From positions 310,001-374,000 of the forward strand of contig NZ_JAICCF010000004.1 in NCBI RefSeq assembly GCF_019492185.1: 64,000 nucleotides of DNA, in the 5' to 3' direction. A program made the translations under genes and the position numbers. The stretch is from Chitinophaga rhizophila (GTDB taxonomy: Bacteria > Bacteroidota > Bacteroidia > Chitinophagales > Chitinophagaceae). This document shows, piece after piece, positions 34,564-44,254 of the stretch (positions within the stretch are counted from its first letter, which is position 1; each line of letters starts with the position of its first letter). The notes beneath the pieces are model-generated. The model was not told the DNA's origin. It made no database searches and saw nothing but the letters and a program-made list of their open reading frames with translations.

Positions 34564-35430
34564 TTAAAGGTTAGGAGCGTTGAAGGTATCGCCTTGCCGG
34601 ATATCCCCGGTTTCAAAGCCTTTCTTGAACCATCGCATCCGCTGCTCTGAAGTACCATGTGTAAAGGCATCCGGTACTACGCGGCCGGAAGACGCTTTTT
34701 GTAGTGCATCATCGCCAACGGCGCTAGCTGCATTCAGGGCTTCTTCAATATCACCTGGTTCAAGGATATTCTGCATTTTCTGTGCATGGTGCGCCCACAC
34801 CCCCGCAAAAAAGTCGGCCTGCAGCTCTAACATGACAGAAAGTTTGTTGTACTCACGCTCACTCAGCTGAGAACGCATGGACTGTACCTTACGGCTTGTA
34901 CCCAAAAGGTTCTGCACATGATGCCCCACCTCGTGCGCAATGACATATGCCATTGCGAAATCGCCGGCTACTTTGAAGCGTTGCTCCATCTCATTGAAGA
35001 AGTTGAGATCCAGGTATACTTTTTCATCCGCAGGACAATAAAACGGTCCCATAGCAGCTTGCGCCGCGCCACAGCCGGATTGATCATAGTCGGTATATAA
35101 TACCATTCCTGCATCCTGATAATTCTTATTCATCTGCGAAAACAGCTGACGCCATACATCCTCTGTGTCCGCCAATACTGTGGAGGCAAAACGGGAGATT
35201 TCATCACTGCTGCCGGTAACCGCTTTAGACTCGGTCTGTGCAGCGCCATTGCCACCCTGCTGAATGGATTGTAATGCCTGTTGAGGGTCCTGGTTAAATA
35301 ATAAAGCCAGGACGATAATGATGATACCACCAATTCCACCACCGATGCCAATCGTTCTCATACCACCACCACCGCCGCCACCGCGACGGTCTTCTACGTT
35401 ATCGCTTAATCTTCTGTTTTGCCAGCGCAT
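34564..35430 (-). CDS. YpfJ family putative zinc metallopeptidase
   Basis: 288 residues. N-terminus MRWQNRRLSDNVEDRRG, a poly-glycine run, one membrane helix at ~27-45, and the metal site HEVGH at 166-170 (AHEVGHHVQN). YCPADEKVYLD and ELQADFFAGVWAHH are further family marks, with the Glu/Asp of the latter probably the third ligand. The protein is membrane anchored with the domain outside the cytosol. Physiological substrate unknown. Confidence 0.9.
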   Translation of the reverse strand: MRWQNRRLSDNVEDRRGGGGGGGMRTIGIGGGIGGIIIIVLALLFNQDPQQALQSIQQGGNGAAQTESKAVTGSSDEISRFASTVLADTEDVWRQLFSQMNKNYQDAGMVLYTDYDQSGCGAAQAAMGPFYCPADEKVYLDLNFFNEMEQRFKVAGDFAMAYVIAHEVGHHVQNLLGTSRKVQSMRSQLSEREYNKLSVMLELQADFFAGVWAHHAQKMQNILEPGDIEEALNAASAVGDDALQKASSGRVVPDAFTHGTSEQRMRWFKKGFETGDIRQGDTFNAPNL

Positions 35431-35601
35431 ATTTTAATTATTTATATATCGAAAGTACAGATTTTTTAATACGCTTTTACCAGAACAATTTTCCTGCCTG
35501 ATTCATCTATAGGTCCGCCTTCCTTTTTTTTAATCGCTGGTTTTTACATAAATTAGGTGACGCTGACACCCTCATTGTTACACCTCTACATTACTGAAGC
35601 T

Positions 35602-37458
35602 ATGCAGTTTACAGACTTCTGGATCGGAAAAATACAGGCAGATAATTTACCTGAAGCCGTGGATGCCTCAGGGCTGATCAAATATCTTGCAGTATTTACA
35701 TCCGATGAGCAATGCTTCCATATCATGTTCCAATGGCATGCAACTACCCTGAAACGGACCAGTGACTGGTGGTTTCCGAGGCCGGAACTTTTTAAGTTGA
35801 TACGGGCTAAGGTGATAAAAAAAGGCAGGCTTACTGATACACTGATGCATTGCCTGGAATTGCTGGACACATCGGAGAAAAAAAGCGTCACTGTAGCGGA
35901 AGACCGTGTTAATATACAGATCGATATCCTGATGCACGGAGGTCCCGAACCGCTGGTTAGCAGGAGAGACCCTCTTGGCGTACTGGTGCTGGAATACCTC
36001 TCGGGTATAAGAAGTACGCGACAGCGCGAATATTGGAGTGCCTTTATAGAACATTGCCTGATCGCAGGTGAAGGCAGCGCCCCTACACAGAAATGGTGGA
36101 AGCGCGCAAAAGAGCTTGTCAACCGGATAGATCCTGAATACTTCATTACCAGGCTGAAAGACTGGATTTCTTTCTGTCAGGGACAGCTGATGGCGGTTCA
36201 TGCTGGTCGCAGGCACAGCTTCACCGATTACAATATTGAATACCTCAGCGCCATCAACCACAATATGCTGAAAGCCTTTATCTGGTGTAGCGCAATTCCC
36301 GGTAACAAGGCGCTGCTGGAGCAATTGGAGACATACGCCAGCTGGGCTTACAGGAAGAAAGGGCCTAACGGACCATTATCTGCAAAGACCGGCACTGCCT
36401 GCCTCTATGCGTTCACGTTCCTTCCCTTCAAAGAGGCCCTTAGCAGGATTGCCCGCTTCAGAGGAGTTGTCAGAAATGGTACTACGCTGAAAAGTGTCGA
36501 TAGAATATTACACGATCTGGCACAGCAAAATGATATTCCGCTGCATGAGCTGGAAGAGTTTATAGTGCCTGATTTCGGAGTTGATCAGCAGGGCATTTTA
36601 CGGATGCCCTTCGGAGATATCACCGGAGTTTATATTTTACAGGATTCGGGGAAATCAGCGTTATCATGGGAGAGGGACGGCCAGCAGATCAAAGTAGCTG
36701 CCCGTTCCCGGAATACGGCATTGAAGGAGTTCAGAAAACTGACGCGATATATTGATGCAACACTGAAGAGCAGTTGTGTAAGGCTTGAACGCTCTTTTCT
36801 GCGGCAACATCCCTGGACATACACACATTGGAAAAGCTGTTACCTGGAACATCCGTTGATTAGAAAGCTTACAGTCCGCCTGATATGGAACTTTCATACC
36901 AACGGTACCCAGACGGCATGTTTCTATCACGACGGACATTTTGTTGATTATAAAGGCAAACCAGTGAATGTGGATGCTGATACACAGGTAACGCTGTGGC
37001 ACCCGATGAATGAGCCGGCAAAGACAGTCAAAGCATGGCGCACCTTTTTGTCTGCACTGGAGGTGGATCAGCCCTTTGAACAGGTTAACAGGCAAACCTA
37101 TACGCCTACGCAGGAAGAATTGGCGGATGGATTCTTTTCTTCCCGCTTTGCCTGTCAGGTACTGAACAGGCAGAAGTTCAGAAACATTATCAGTCAGCGG
37201 GGCTGGACGCTACGTCAGCATGCGCCTAATAACTGGTCATACGTACCGCATATAGCTTTGGCAGAATGGGATATCCGCGTGAACTTTTTTGCTGACAGAA
37301 AAGAAGAAGATACTGTGGTTACTGACCTGCTGAATTTTTACAGGGAAGGAGAACCATTAGCCCTGGAAGATGTGCCCCCGGTAATATTTTCAGAGATGAT
37401 CAGAGATGTAAGTTTGTTTGTTACAACTGCCGGAACAACGGAATTACATAACCGTTAG
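35602..37458 (+). CDS. DUF4132 domain protein (MolR-like)
   Basis: About 618 residues from ATG 35602 (a GTG at 35557 would add 15). The C-terminal third contains EFRKLTRYIDATLKSSCVRLE, HWKSCYLEHPLIRKLTVRLIWNF and HPMNEPAKTVKAWRTFL, the DUF4132 pattern seen in MolR and WGR proteins; the N-terminal two thirds are alpha-helical and probably HEAT/ARM-like. No WGR domain precedes it. Function unknown. Its stop overlaps the 3' end of the convergent kinase gene by four bases. Confidence 0.75.
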   Translation: MQFTDFWIGKIQADNLPEAVDASGLIKYLAVFTSDEQCFHIMFQWHATTLKRTSDWWFPRPELFKLIRAKVIKKGRLTDTLMHCLELLDTSEKKSVTVAEDRVNIQIDILMHGGPEPLVSRRDPLGVLVLEYLSGIRSTRQREYWSAFIEHCLIAGEGSAPTQKWWKRAKELVNRIDPEYFITRLKDWISFCQGQLMAVHAGRRHSFTDYNIEYLSAINHNMLKAFIWCSAIPGNKALLEQLETYASWAYRKKGPNGPLSAKTGTACLYAFTFLPFKEALSRIARFRGVVRNGTTLKSVDRILHDLAQQNDIPLHELEEFIVPDFGVDQQGILRMPFGDITGVYILQDSGKSALSWERDGQQIKVAARSRNTALKEFRKLTRYIDATLKSSCVRLERSFLRQHPWTYTHWKSCYLEHPLIRKLTVRLIWNFHTNGTQTACFYHDGHFVDYKGKPVNVDADTQVTLWHPMNEPAKTVKAWRTFLSALEVDQPFEQVNRQTYTPTQEELADGFFSSRFACQVLNRQKFRNIISQRGWTLRQHAPNNWSYVPHIALAEWDIRVNFFADRKEEDTVVTDLLNFYREGEPLALEDVPPVIFSEMIRDVSLFVTTAGTTELHNR

Positions 37459-39458
37459 TTATTGCGAATAATGCGCTGATTGTGTTCCTGCCCGTCCTTC
37501 ACGATAATAGTATATCCTCTTCCAAGATGCTCTTCATCTGTAGATAATGGTATGGTGAAGTGAAATGCTGTGCCTTTACCCGCAACGCTGTGGAACCAGA
37601 TTTTTCCGTTGTTACGCTCAATAAAGTCCTTTGACAAAGGCAGACCCAGTCCACATCCCTTCTCGTGTTGAGTGCCACTGGTTGAGTAGTAAATATTGGA
37701 AAAGACTTTCTGTTGATCAGCCGGTGCAATACCTACACCATTGTCCTGTATGATCAGCTCCAGCTTCTCTGGCTGCAGCAGATAGGTGATATGTACACTA
37801 CCGAGTAAGGGAGTAAATTTGATGGCATTATTGATGAGATTACGCAATACCAGCCGTATCATATTCGCATCGGCATACACCATGATAGGGTGTTGCAGGT
37901 CATGTGTAAGCGTGATTTCTTTCTGTCTGGCGAGAGACTGTAACAGCTCAAACTCACTACGTAGCAACGTACTGATGTCACAGTCATCAGGCATAACATG
38001 GATACCTTTCATCTGACTGCTGGCCCACTGAAGCAGGTTGTCCATCATATAAGCCGTGTTCTTTACGTCTCGCCACAGCTCGTCAGAGAAGAGGCGGAAC
38101 TGCTCTTCCGACATCTTTTTATCCCTCAGCAAAAATAACAATCCTTCAAGAATGGCCAGGGGAGAGCGCAGATCGTGAGATATCACAGAAAATATCTTGT
38201 CCTTTACCTGGTTACCGTTAGCAAGCGCAATGTTCTGCTCAGTTATGATCAGATTTTGCTGCTGTACCTGGTTGTTACGGTAGTTGAGTTGTTTATACAA
38301 ATCCTGCTGCCGTCTGTACATCGTGTACAATATGGCAGTGATGACAAAAAGCCCTAGTAATAGTATGCCGCAGAAGATCACCAGCAGACGTTGCTGGTGG
38401 ATAGTAGCAAGATGCAGCAGCTGCTCTTTACGCAAGAGCTGGTTCTCATGCTGCTTTTTTTCCGACTCATATTTTTCTTTCGTATTGGCAATGAACTTGG
38501 CTTTCTCAAGACTGAACATCTCTTCGTTCATGTTACTGAACTGTTTGAAGTTCTGCAAGGCAGTGGCATAATTACCACGGGCTGAATCCAGCACGGCCAT
38601 GTTCCTGTGATAGATCATGCTATTCCTTATATTGTTCAGGCTTTTGTTGAGTTGCGCAGCATTTTGAAGGTGTGCTGCCGCAGGCTCATATTGGTGCAGC
38701 ATCGTCTGTGCTAAGCCCATATTCAGATGGGCTTTCACGATGCCATTGAGGTTGTCAGACTCCTTATAATATTCTTCCGAGGTTTTGAAATAGGGGAACG
38801 CTTCAGCATATTTCTGTTGCTCAAGATAGATCAGGCCGATATTTTCATATGTTACTGCCAATCCCCGGCGATCATTGAGCGCCAACTTAATCTTCTCAGA
38901 TTCCTGCATAAAATGCAATGCGGAATCCAGGATATGTAAGCGGATATAGCTGCCGCCGATACTGTTTAGCGTTTTTGCAATCTCTGCAGGCTGATTAAGG
39001 GATTGCTTGATGCGAAGTGCTTTCTTCTGATAGTAGAGTGCTTGTCTTGGCAGATCCTGCTCTACCAGCACATTCCCGATATCAGTATTCAGCACACCGA
39101 TCGCATATACGTCATTAAGCTCTTCCGCCAGCTTGAGTGCATTGATAGTAAGGTCCAGCTGTTTTTCCAGATTGCCTTTCATGTTCTCAGCAAGCGCGAG
39201 ATTACGGGTGGCCCACATCATGCCGGGTTTGAAATGAAGACTGTCGCTCAGCGCAAGGGCCGCATGTGCGTAATGTTCAGTTCTGGCGGCGCTTTTCGGG
39301 AAAGCGTGACGAGCTTCTTCATTGAGTAATCGTACTGTGACACTATCTCGGGTAGGATGTGCAGGCAATGCAGGGGCTTGCCCAAAGACCTGTAAAGTCG
39401 CTGTACATAACGAGGCCAGTAATATATAAGTGTATGAGTTAGTTCGGACAATCCGCAT
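37455..39458 (-). CDS. TPR-containing membrane sensor histidine kinase
   Basis: 667 residues from ATG 39458; the GTG at 39479 lies inside a -7 box (TACGTTTG), so the ATG is preferred. It begins with a signal peptide (LLASLCTATLQVFGQ), followed by five to six TPR repeats (~50-320), a coiled coil, one membrane helix (~360-380), a coiled coil, then HisKA with VISHDLRSPLA (phosphoacceptor His428) and HATPase_c with NLINNAIKF, DNGVGI and GCGLGLPL. Periplasmic TPRs probably read a protein or stress signal. No response regulator gene is nearby, so its partner is elsewhere. Confidence 0.92.
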   Translation of the reverse strand: MRIVRTNSYTYILLASLCTATLQVFGQAPALPAHPTRDSVTVRLLNEEARHAFPKSAARTEHYAHAALALSDSLHFKPGMMWATRNLALAENMKGNLEKQLDLTINALKLAEELNDVYAIGVLNTDIGNVLVEQDLPRQALYYQKKALRIKQSLNQPAEIAKTLNSIGGSYIRLHILDSALHFMQESEKIKLALNDRRGLAVTYENIGLIYLEQQKYAEAFPYFKTSEEYYKESDNLNGIVKAHLNMGLAQTMLHQYEPAAAHLQNAAQLNKSLNNIRNSMIYHRNMAVLDSARGNYATALQNFKQFSNMNEEMFSLEKAKFIANTKEKYESEKKQHENQLLRKEQLLHLATIHQQRLLVIFCGILLLGLFVITAILYTMYRRQQDLYKQLNYRNNQVQQQNLIITEQNIALANGNQVKDKIFSVISHDLRSPLAILEGLLFLLRDKKMSEEQFRLFSDELWRDVKNTAYMMDNLLQWASSQMKGIHVMPDDCDISTLLRSEFELLQSLARQKEITLTHDLQHPIMVYADANMIRLVLRNLINNAIKFTPLLGSVHITYLLQPEKLELIIQDNGVGIAPADQQKVFSNIYYSTSGTQHEKGCGLGLPLSKDFIERNNGKIWFHSVAGKGTAFHFTIPLSTDEEHLGRGYTIIVKDGQEHNQRIIRNN

Positions 39459-39478
39459 AGATAGACTAGTTGTCTGCA

Positions 39479-39486
39479 CAAACGTA
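39479..39486 (-). promoter_or_regulatory. -7 box of the TPR kinase gene
   Basis: TACGTTTG on the minus strand is an exact TAnnTTTG match, 20 bases before the ATG at 39458. It decides the start. Confidence 0.65.
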
Positions 39487-39700
39487 CTTTATGGGTAACC
39501 TGAATGCTGCGCTAAAATTATATAAAAAAGAAATGCAAATCTGTATAACGCGCAAGATAGTCAATTGTTGAGCCTTTCAGTGGGTTGTATATTACTCATC
39601 TAAGGAGTGTACAAGGCTGGTTCGTACCTTAGCTAGTAATATTGGCAGAAAGAATTACTACATTGCGGAGACATTTCATGTATCTATAACTAATTTACAG

Positions 39701-39979
39701 ATGAAGCCTACGGTAACTATTGAGTATTGCCCGAAATGTGGTTGGATGATGCGGGCAGCCTGGATGGCCCAGGAACTGCTGACTACGTTTGCAGAAGATA
39801 TTTATAGTGTGACGCTGCAACCTAGTGAAGTTAACGGCAGTTACATTGTTTATGTAGATGGTATTGCAGTGATTAACAGGAAAGAGTTAGGCCATTTCCC
39901 TGACATAAAAGAAGTTAAGCAGGTAGTCAGGGACAAGGTAGCGCCTGAAAAGAGCCTTGGACACAGTGACCGAAAATAG
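39701..39979 (+). CDS. SelT/SelW/SelH (Rdx) family protein
   Basis: 92 residues. VTIEYCPKCGWMMRAAWMAQELL with Cys10-x-x-Cys13 is the Rdx redox motif, here with cysteine where animal SelW has selenocysteine. The rest, GSYIVYVDGIAVINRKELGHFP, fits the thioredoxin-like fold. A small cytosolic thiol oxidoreductase. It lies 27 bases before the next gene and may share a transcript with it. Confidence 0.9.
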   Translation: MKPTVTIEYCPKCGWMMRAAWMAQELLTTFAEDIYSVTLQPSEVNGSYIVYVDGIAVINRKELGHFPDIKEVKQVVRDKVAPEKSLGHSDRK

Positions 39980-40006
39980 GATAAAAGTTGTTTCTTTGCA
40001 TCCCGG

Positions 40007-41179
40007 ATGAGTATGCAAAAGAACATAATTTACACGACTATATTATTGGTATGTAGCCAGGTACTGGCAGCACAAACCCCATTGCAGGATACCATAAAGC
40101 CACGGATGGAGGATACCGCAGTTGTGCATAAGCGCAGCTTCTTTCCATTGCCGGTCTTAGGTATCTCGCCTGAAAAAGGCGTGGAAGTGGGCGCTGCCAT
40201 GTTATACTCATTCTATACATCCAAAGATCCGGTTCTACGCAACTCCACGATTAATCTTATTCCAGCTGTTACTACGGAACGGCAGTTTAAAATAGATCTG
40301 AAGACAGATATCTGGGCAGATGCCAACAACTGGCATTTCAGAAGTAATCTGAGATATCATGACTTCCCCATCAACTTCTATGGTTTAGGAGATACCACGC
40401 GTAAAGCAGGGGCTACGCTGCTGGATAATAAGCGGTACAAAGTACAGCTTGAAGGAGAACGCCGCGTTGGAGGAAACTTCTACGCCGGTATGTCTTTCCT
40501 GTATCAGCATGATACTTATAAGGCGAGAGAGACGAAGGGTGTATATCCTGATATGCCATTAGTAGATAAAGATGGCGGTTATGTCACTTTTATTGGAGCC
40601 ACAGGGATCTATGACAACCGGGATAACCAGAACTATACACGTAAAGGTACCTGGGTGCGTTTGAATGTTGCATTTGCCCCGGGCTTTCTCAGCAAACATG
40701 CATTGTGGAAGTTTGATGGGCAACTGCGTCACTTTGTACCAATTTCTCCAAGGAGCACGATAGGCTTCAATGGATTGTTTAATTCATTACAGGGTAGCAG
40801 TTTACCGTTTTACCTGTTGCCGGAAATGGGGAATGATCAGATAATGCGTGGTTATTATACAGGTCGTTACAGAGATCAGAACTACCTCGCCGGACAGGTG
40901 GAATACCGGTATTTCCTTGAACCCAGGATTCCTGTTAATATCTGGTTCCTGCATATGGTGCCGAAATTTGCATTGGCTGCATTCGGTGGTTCGGGCGCTG
41001 TATTTAATAATAAGGACATTGGAATGTCGCACTTCAAACCCACCTACGGGCTGGGTGTGCGCTGGTTTTACGACGAAGGCGCAAGGCTGACTATACGTAT
41101 GGACTATGCATGGGGTGAAAAGCGTAGGGGAGAGGAACGTCAGTCTGGCCTGTATCTCTCTCTGGCAGAAGCTTTCTAG
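40007..41179 (+). CDS. BamA/TamA family outer membrane beta-barrel (no POTRA)
   Basis: 390 residues. Signal peptide ending VLAAQT, then PVLGISPEKGVEVGAAMLYSF, the beginning of an Omp85-type 16-strand barrel as in BamA-related surface antigens; GLGVRWFYDEGARLTIRMDYAWG near the end is the typical closing part. There is no room for POTRA domains, so it is a stand-alone barrel of unknown function rather than BamA. A TTTCTTTG box 15 bases before the start resembles the -7 consensus. Confidence 0.8.
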   Translation: MSMQKNIIYTTILLVCSQVLAAQTPLQDTIKPRMEDTAVVHKRSFFPLPVLGISPEKGVEVGAAMLYSFYTSKDPVLRNSTINLIPAVTTERQFKIDLKTDIWADANNWHFRSNLRYHDFPINFYGLGDTTRKAGATLLDNKRYKVQLEGERRVGGNFYAGMSFLYQHDTYKARETKGVYPDMPLVDKDGGYVTFIGATGIYDNRDNQNYTRKGTWVRLNVAFAPGFLSKHALWKFDGQLRHFVPISPRSTIGFNGLFNSLQGSSLPFYLLPEMGNDQIMRGYYTGRYRDQNYLAGQVEYRYFLEPRIPVNIWFLHMVPKFALAAFGGSGAVFNNKDIGMSHFKPTYGLGVRWFYDEGARLTIRMDYAWGEKRRGEERQSGLYLSLAEAF

Positions 41180-41251
41180 TACGGTTTCCTCATCATCGGG
41201 CACGTTAATTGTGCTCTGAACTTTCAATAAAGTTGATCCAAAAATTCCATT

Positions 41252-42253
41252 ATGAAAAAAAGTGCAGCCCTATTCTGCGCGCTTTGCGCTATTGTGTCCA
41301 CCCAAACCATCAAGGCACAGGAGGCATCATCACCCTCTAAATTTTATCTAAAAGTTGCAGGCGGTTATTATTTCAGTGTGTTCCCGGGACAGTTTCCCAA
41401 AGTTGGCAGCTACGAGCCACATGATGAACAGCTGGTGTATAATCCCGCGACAGGCAATTCAGCAACTGTTTCAGAAAAGGTTTTGACCGGTTCGTATGGA
41501 GCTGGTGGGAGAGGAGGACTCTCCTTCGGCTGGAACATCAATAAGTATATTGCCATTGAAGGAACGTTTAATTATTACCGTAGTAAAACGAACCTGATGA
41601 CGCGTGAAGTCACGACAGTCATTAATACAACGCAGACCGTCGGCAAGGTGGAGTCGCACGGATATGTAAACGCCATAGATTTCGCGCCTGGTGTGTCGAT
41701 CAGTCCAGGATTTGCAAAGGTCAATCCCTACGTTCGTTTTGGGTTGGTTGTACCATTATGGGGAAATCTGTATATAGAGACAGACGCTAGCCGTAGTGGA
41801 CAGGCAACTGTCGGCGGACAACCAGTGGCGACCCAGCTAACGGTACACCGTGAGGAAAAGGTGAAGCCAAATGTTACTTTGGGTTTCCAGGGCGCTATGG
41901 GTGTTGCCTTCCCTGTGGCAAAGAAGATGGATATCTTTGTGGAGGCGGAATACCGGAACATCCCTGTTCGCAGTAAAGAAAAAGAAGTTACAAGTTACGA
42001 TGAGACAGTTAGAGTGCTGAATCCTGCTAATGGCAGTGTTATTTCTACCCAGCAGCGTGGCCTGGACGACTTATCTACCGCTGAAAGACACACCAAATAT
42101 GTCACTACCCTCGACCAGAGTTCTAATACTCCGACCGGCCAGTCAGGTGCGGAAGTTAGTTACAAAGACGACAATAAACCTGCGAATGACCTTAAGTCCT
42201 ACATTAACATCGGTGGCCTTGGAGGTAATCTGGGTTTACGCTTTCGTTTTTAA
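41252..42253 (+). CDS. Outer membrane beta-barrel protein (OmpA/porin-like)
   Basis: 333 residues. Signal peptide (CALCAIVSTQTIKAQ). The body has the alternating strand pattern of eight- to ten-strand barrels (KVAGGYYFSVFPGQF, LSFGWNINKYIAIEGTFNYY, PGVSISPGFAKVNPYVRFGLVVPL) and ends with the C-terminal Phe pattern NLGLRFRF that the BAM machine recognises. The insertion at 240-310 is polar and likely extracellular. No OmpA peptidoglycan-binding domain. Function unknown. Confidence 0.8.
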   Translation: MKKSAALFCALCAIVSTQTIKAQEASSPSKFYLKVAGGYYFSVFPGQFPKVGSYEPHDEQLVYNPATGNSATVSEKVLTGSYGAGGRGGLSFGWNINKYIAIEGTFNYYRSKTNLMTREVTTVINTTQTVGKVESHGYVNAIDFAPGVSISPGFAKVNPYVRFGLVVPLWGNLYIETDASRSGQATVGGQPVATQLTVHREEKVKPNVTLGFQGAMGVAFPVAKKMDIFVEAEYRNIPVRSKEKEVTSYDETVRVLNPANGSVISTQQRGLDDLSTAERHTKYVTTLDQSSNTPTGQSGAEVSYKDDNKPANDLKSYINIGGLGGNLGLRFRF

Positions 42254-42411
42254 TCGGTGGATCTCCTGCTGCTATTTGCTCCAGCAGTTTTATAAACAAA
42301 TTACCTGAAAATCCGCGTTGGGCATTTTCGCCATGTACGTGCTTCTCCGCTATACGTAGCTGACGGAGAAGTTGCTTCTACTGGCTTCGGCCATGGATTT
42401 TAAGGGACTGT

Positions 42412-42468
42412 TTCCCCAGTATCGCCTGTATTCCTCGTTTATATCGGCTGGTACTGGGGAATTTTTTG
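42412..42468 (+). terminator. Terminator downstream of the beta-barrel gene
   Basis: TTCCCCAGTA (42412-42421) pairs with TACTGGGGAA (42452-42461), followed by TTTTTTG. A second stem, CTTCTCCG/CGGAGAAG around 42341-42370, lies just before it. Confidence 0.65.
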
Positions 42469-43734
42469 TTAGATAGTTGTTATCTATGAATGTTCAGCTC
42501 GGTAGGATCCGCCAGGTTCGTTATATATTTAAGATTTATTTCTGGTGCTTAAAATAAAACGTATAATTTATATTATGTTAAGTAGTATTCTTTCAAATGC
42601 TTCCCTTTTGCTTATTTCTTATTAAAAGTTGCTATTGCGAGGTGTGCGGCAGGCAGACTCAAAAAGGCCATTTGCGGGTTATTTAAAGGCTTTTACACGA
42701 TGATCTCCGAATGGATGGCTTATGATGCTACGTAAGCAGGAATGCCTAAAAAGGTCTTATTACGCGAATTTGTGCAGGCGCTTGGGGGCACAGAAGTGTA
42801 TTAGCGCAGTTCGGAGGAGTTGTGTTGACTATCAGCTAGCTATTTACAGTATTACTGTCGTACGAATTGAGAATAACCGCTCACCGGGTACGCAGCGCAT
42901 TAATTGTTTGTCGAAAAGGAGAAGATCTACCTGGCGGTTCTGATATACAACTGGGAGATGTTTAGGGTACGGAAGCTGACGCAGACAGTCAGTATTTCCC
43001 TTGTGAAAAGCCTGTTTTGTCTATTAATTGACATTACTGATGATCTTAAATCATGAGGTAGGCGGCTGAAAACCAGTGGGGCTCTCCGATATCGAAATGA
43101 ACTGCCTGGACTGGTGATAGTTGACCTTAATTTACAAGCCAATTTTATAGCAACAATAACCTGCTTTGCAATTAAGTATGCTGTAAGTGGGTACTGCTCA
43201 AAGCATATTCGCGGCGCGAATCAAAAAACTTTCTTAAAGTACCACATCATTAATCGCCGGAGTATGAGGCCGTTCTGTGCGGAGCGTCCTCTCTCCCACT
43301 AAAATTTGGCTTTTTCAGTAATAGCTGTCGCCTATGACAATCTTAAATTTGCTATGCAAGTACTAGCTATCCCCAATGTCACTTTTTCAGCCTCTCCCCG
43401 CTCCTGTTATACACTGTATATCTATGATAGTCTTTGACGGCTATGAACTCCTTTATGCCTTATACCCGAAAATCCGATACCGATGCTTTACACTATTTAT
43501 TACTGCCTCAAATACCTGTTGCTGTATCCTTGCCATTTACTGTTGTATTGATAATACCTGATGCCTGGCTCAAAGGCCGTAGACTGAAACACTTGTAGAG
43601 GCCAGCTTGTACCTTATGAAATGCCCATCATTTGCTGGCATCCTAGTCAGTCCCAGCTTCTATGGCTGCGTTCTTCTACAATCATTTATGTTTTTTCATA
43701 TTAGATTGTATCTTCCCCCTTATAATATACGAAC
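42469..43734. other. Gene-poor stretch
   Basis: About 1.27 kb with only short frames lacking motifs (42722-42943, 43114-43302, 43376-43561). A 15-bp palindrome ATTCGCG-G-CGCGAAT lies at 43207-43221. I see no transposase, integrase or tRNA remnants. It borders the retron locus on its left. Confidence 0.55.
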
Positions 43735-44190
43735 ATGATTATAGATACCTTACAGAATGCCGCCCTGTATCACGGACTGGGAACCAGGTTTATAAAAGCC
43801 TTTCAATATTTGCAGGAAACTGATTTCTCAAAGGTTGAGAAGGGACATTACGAGATTGATGGCAGTGCTATAGTAGCAATTGTAAATGAGTATGATACCA
43901 TCCCAACAACCGGCGAGCAAATGGAGTCTCACAGGAAGTATATAGACATCCAATATATCGTGAGTGGCGAAGAACTTATAGGACATGACTTTTTAAGCCA
44001 ACAACAACCCTCGAAGCCCTACAGCGATACTGAAGATTTTATGTTGTGGTCAGAAGCACCTGCCTTCTTTTCCAAACTACAACATGGCATGTTTGCCATC
44101 TTTTTCCCAACAGACCTGCACATGCCGAATATTAAGATAGCCGATCCTGTGAAGGTAAAAAAGGTAGTCATGAAAGTTAGTGTGGAATAA
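43735..44190 (+). CDS. YhcH/YjgK/YiaL family protein (DUF386)
   Basis: 151 residues, the standard length. HYEIDGSAIVAIVNEYDT, ESHRKYIDIQYIVSGEE and FFPTDLHMPNI are the family signatures, with the metal-binding His in ESHRKYIDI and DLHMPN. These cupin-like proteins are found with sialic-acid or other sugar catabolism; the beta-subunit of evolved beta-galactosidase (EbgC) is a relative. No sugar genes are nearby, so its substrate stays open. Confidence 0.9.
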   Translation: MIIDTLQNAALYHGLGTRFIKAFQYLQETDFSKVEKGHYEIDGSAIVAIVNEYDTIPTTGEQMESHRKYIDIQYIVSGEELIGHDFLSQQQPSKPYSDTEDFMLWSEAPAFFSKLQHGMFAIFFPTDLHMPNIKIADPVKVKKVVMKVSVE

Positions 44191-44254
44191 GAAATAGTAC
44201 TTAGATATTAAAAATAATTGTCTATTTTGGCCCTGTCTTTAATGTTGTTAGCTC

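Noticed and set aside
42722-43561. Three plus-strand ORFs of 61-73 residues
   Set aside because: Cys/Arg-rich random-looking translations and no flanking expression signals.
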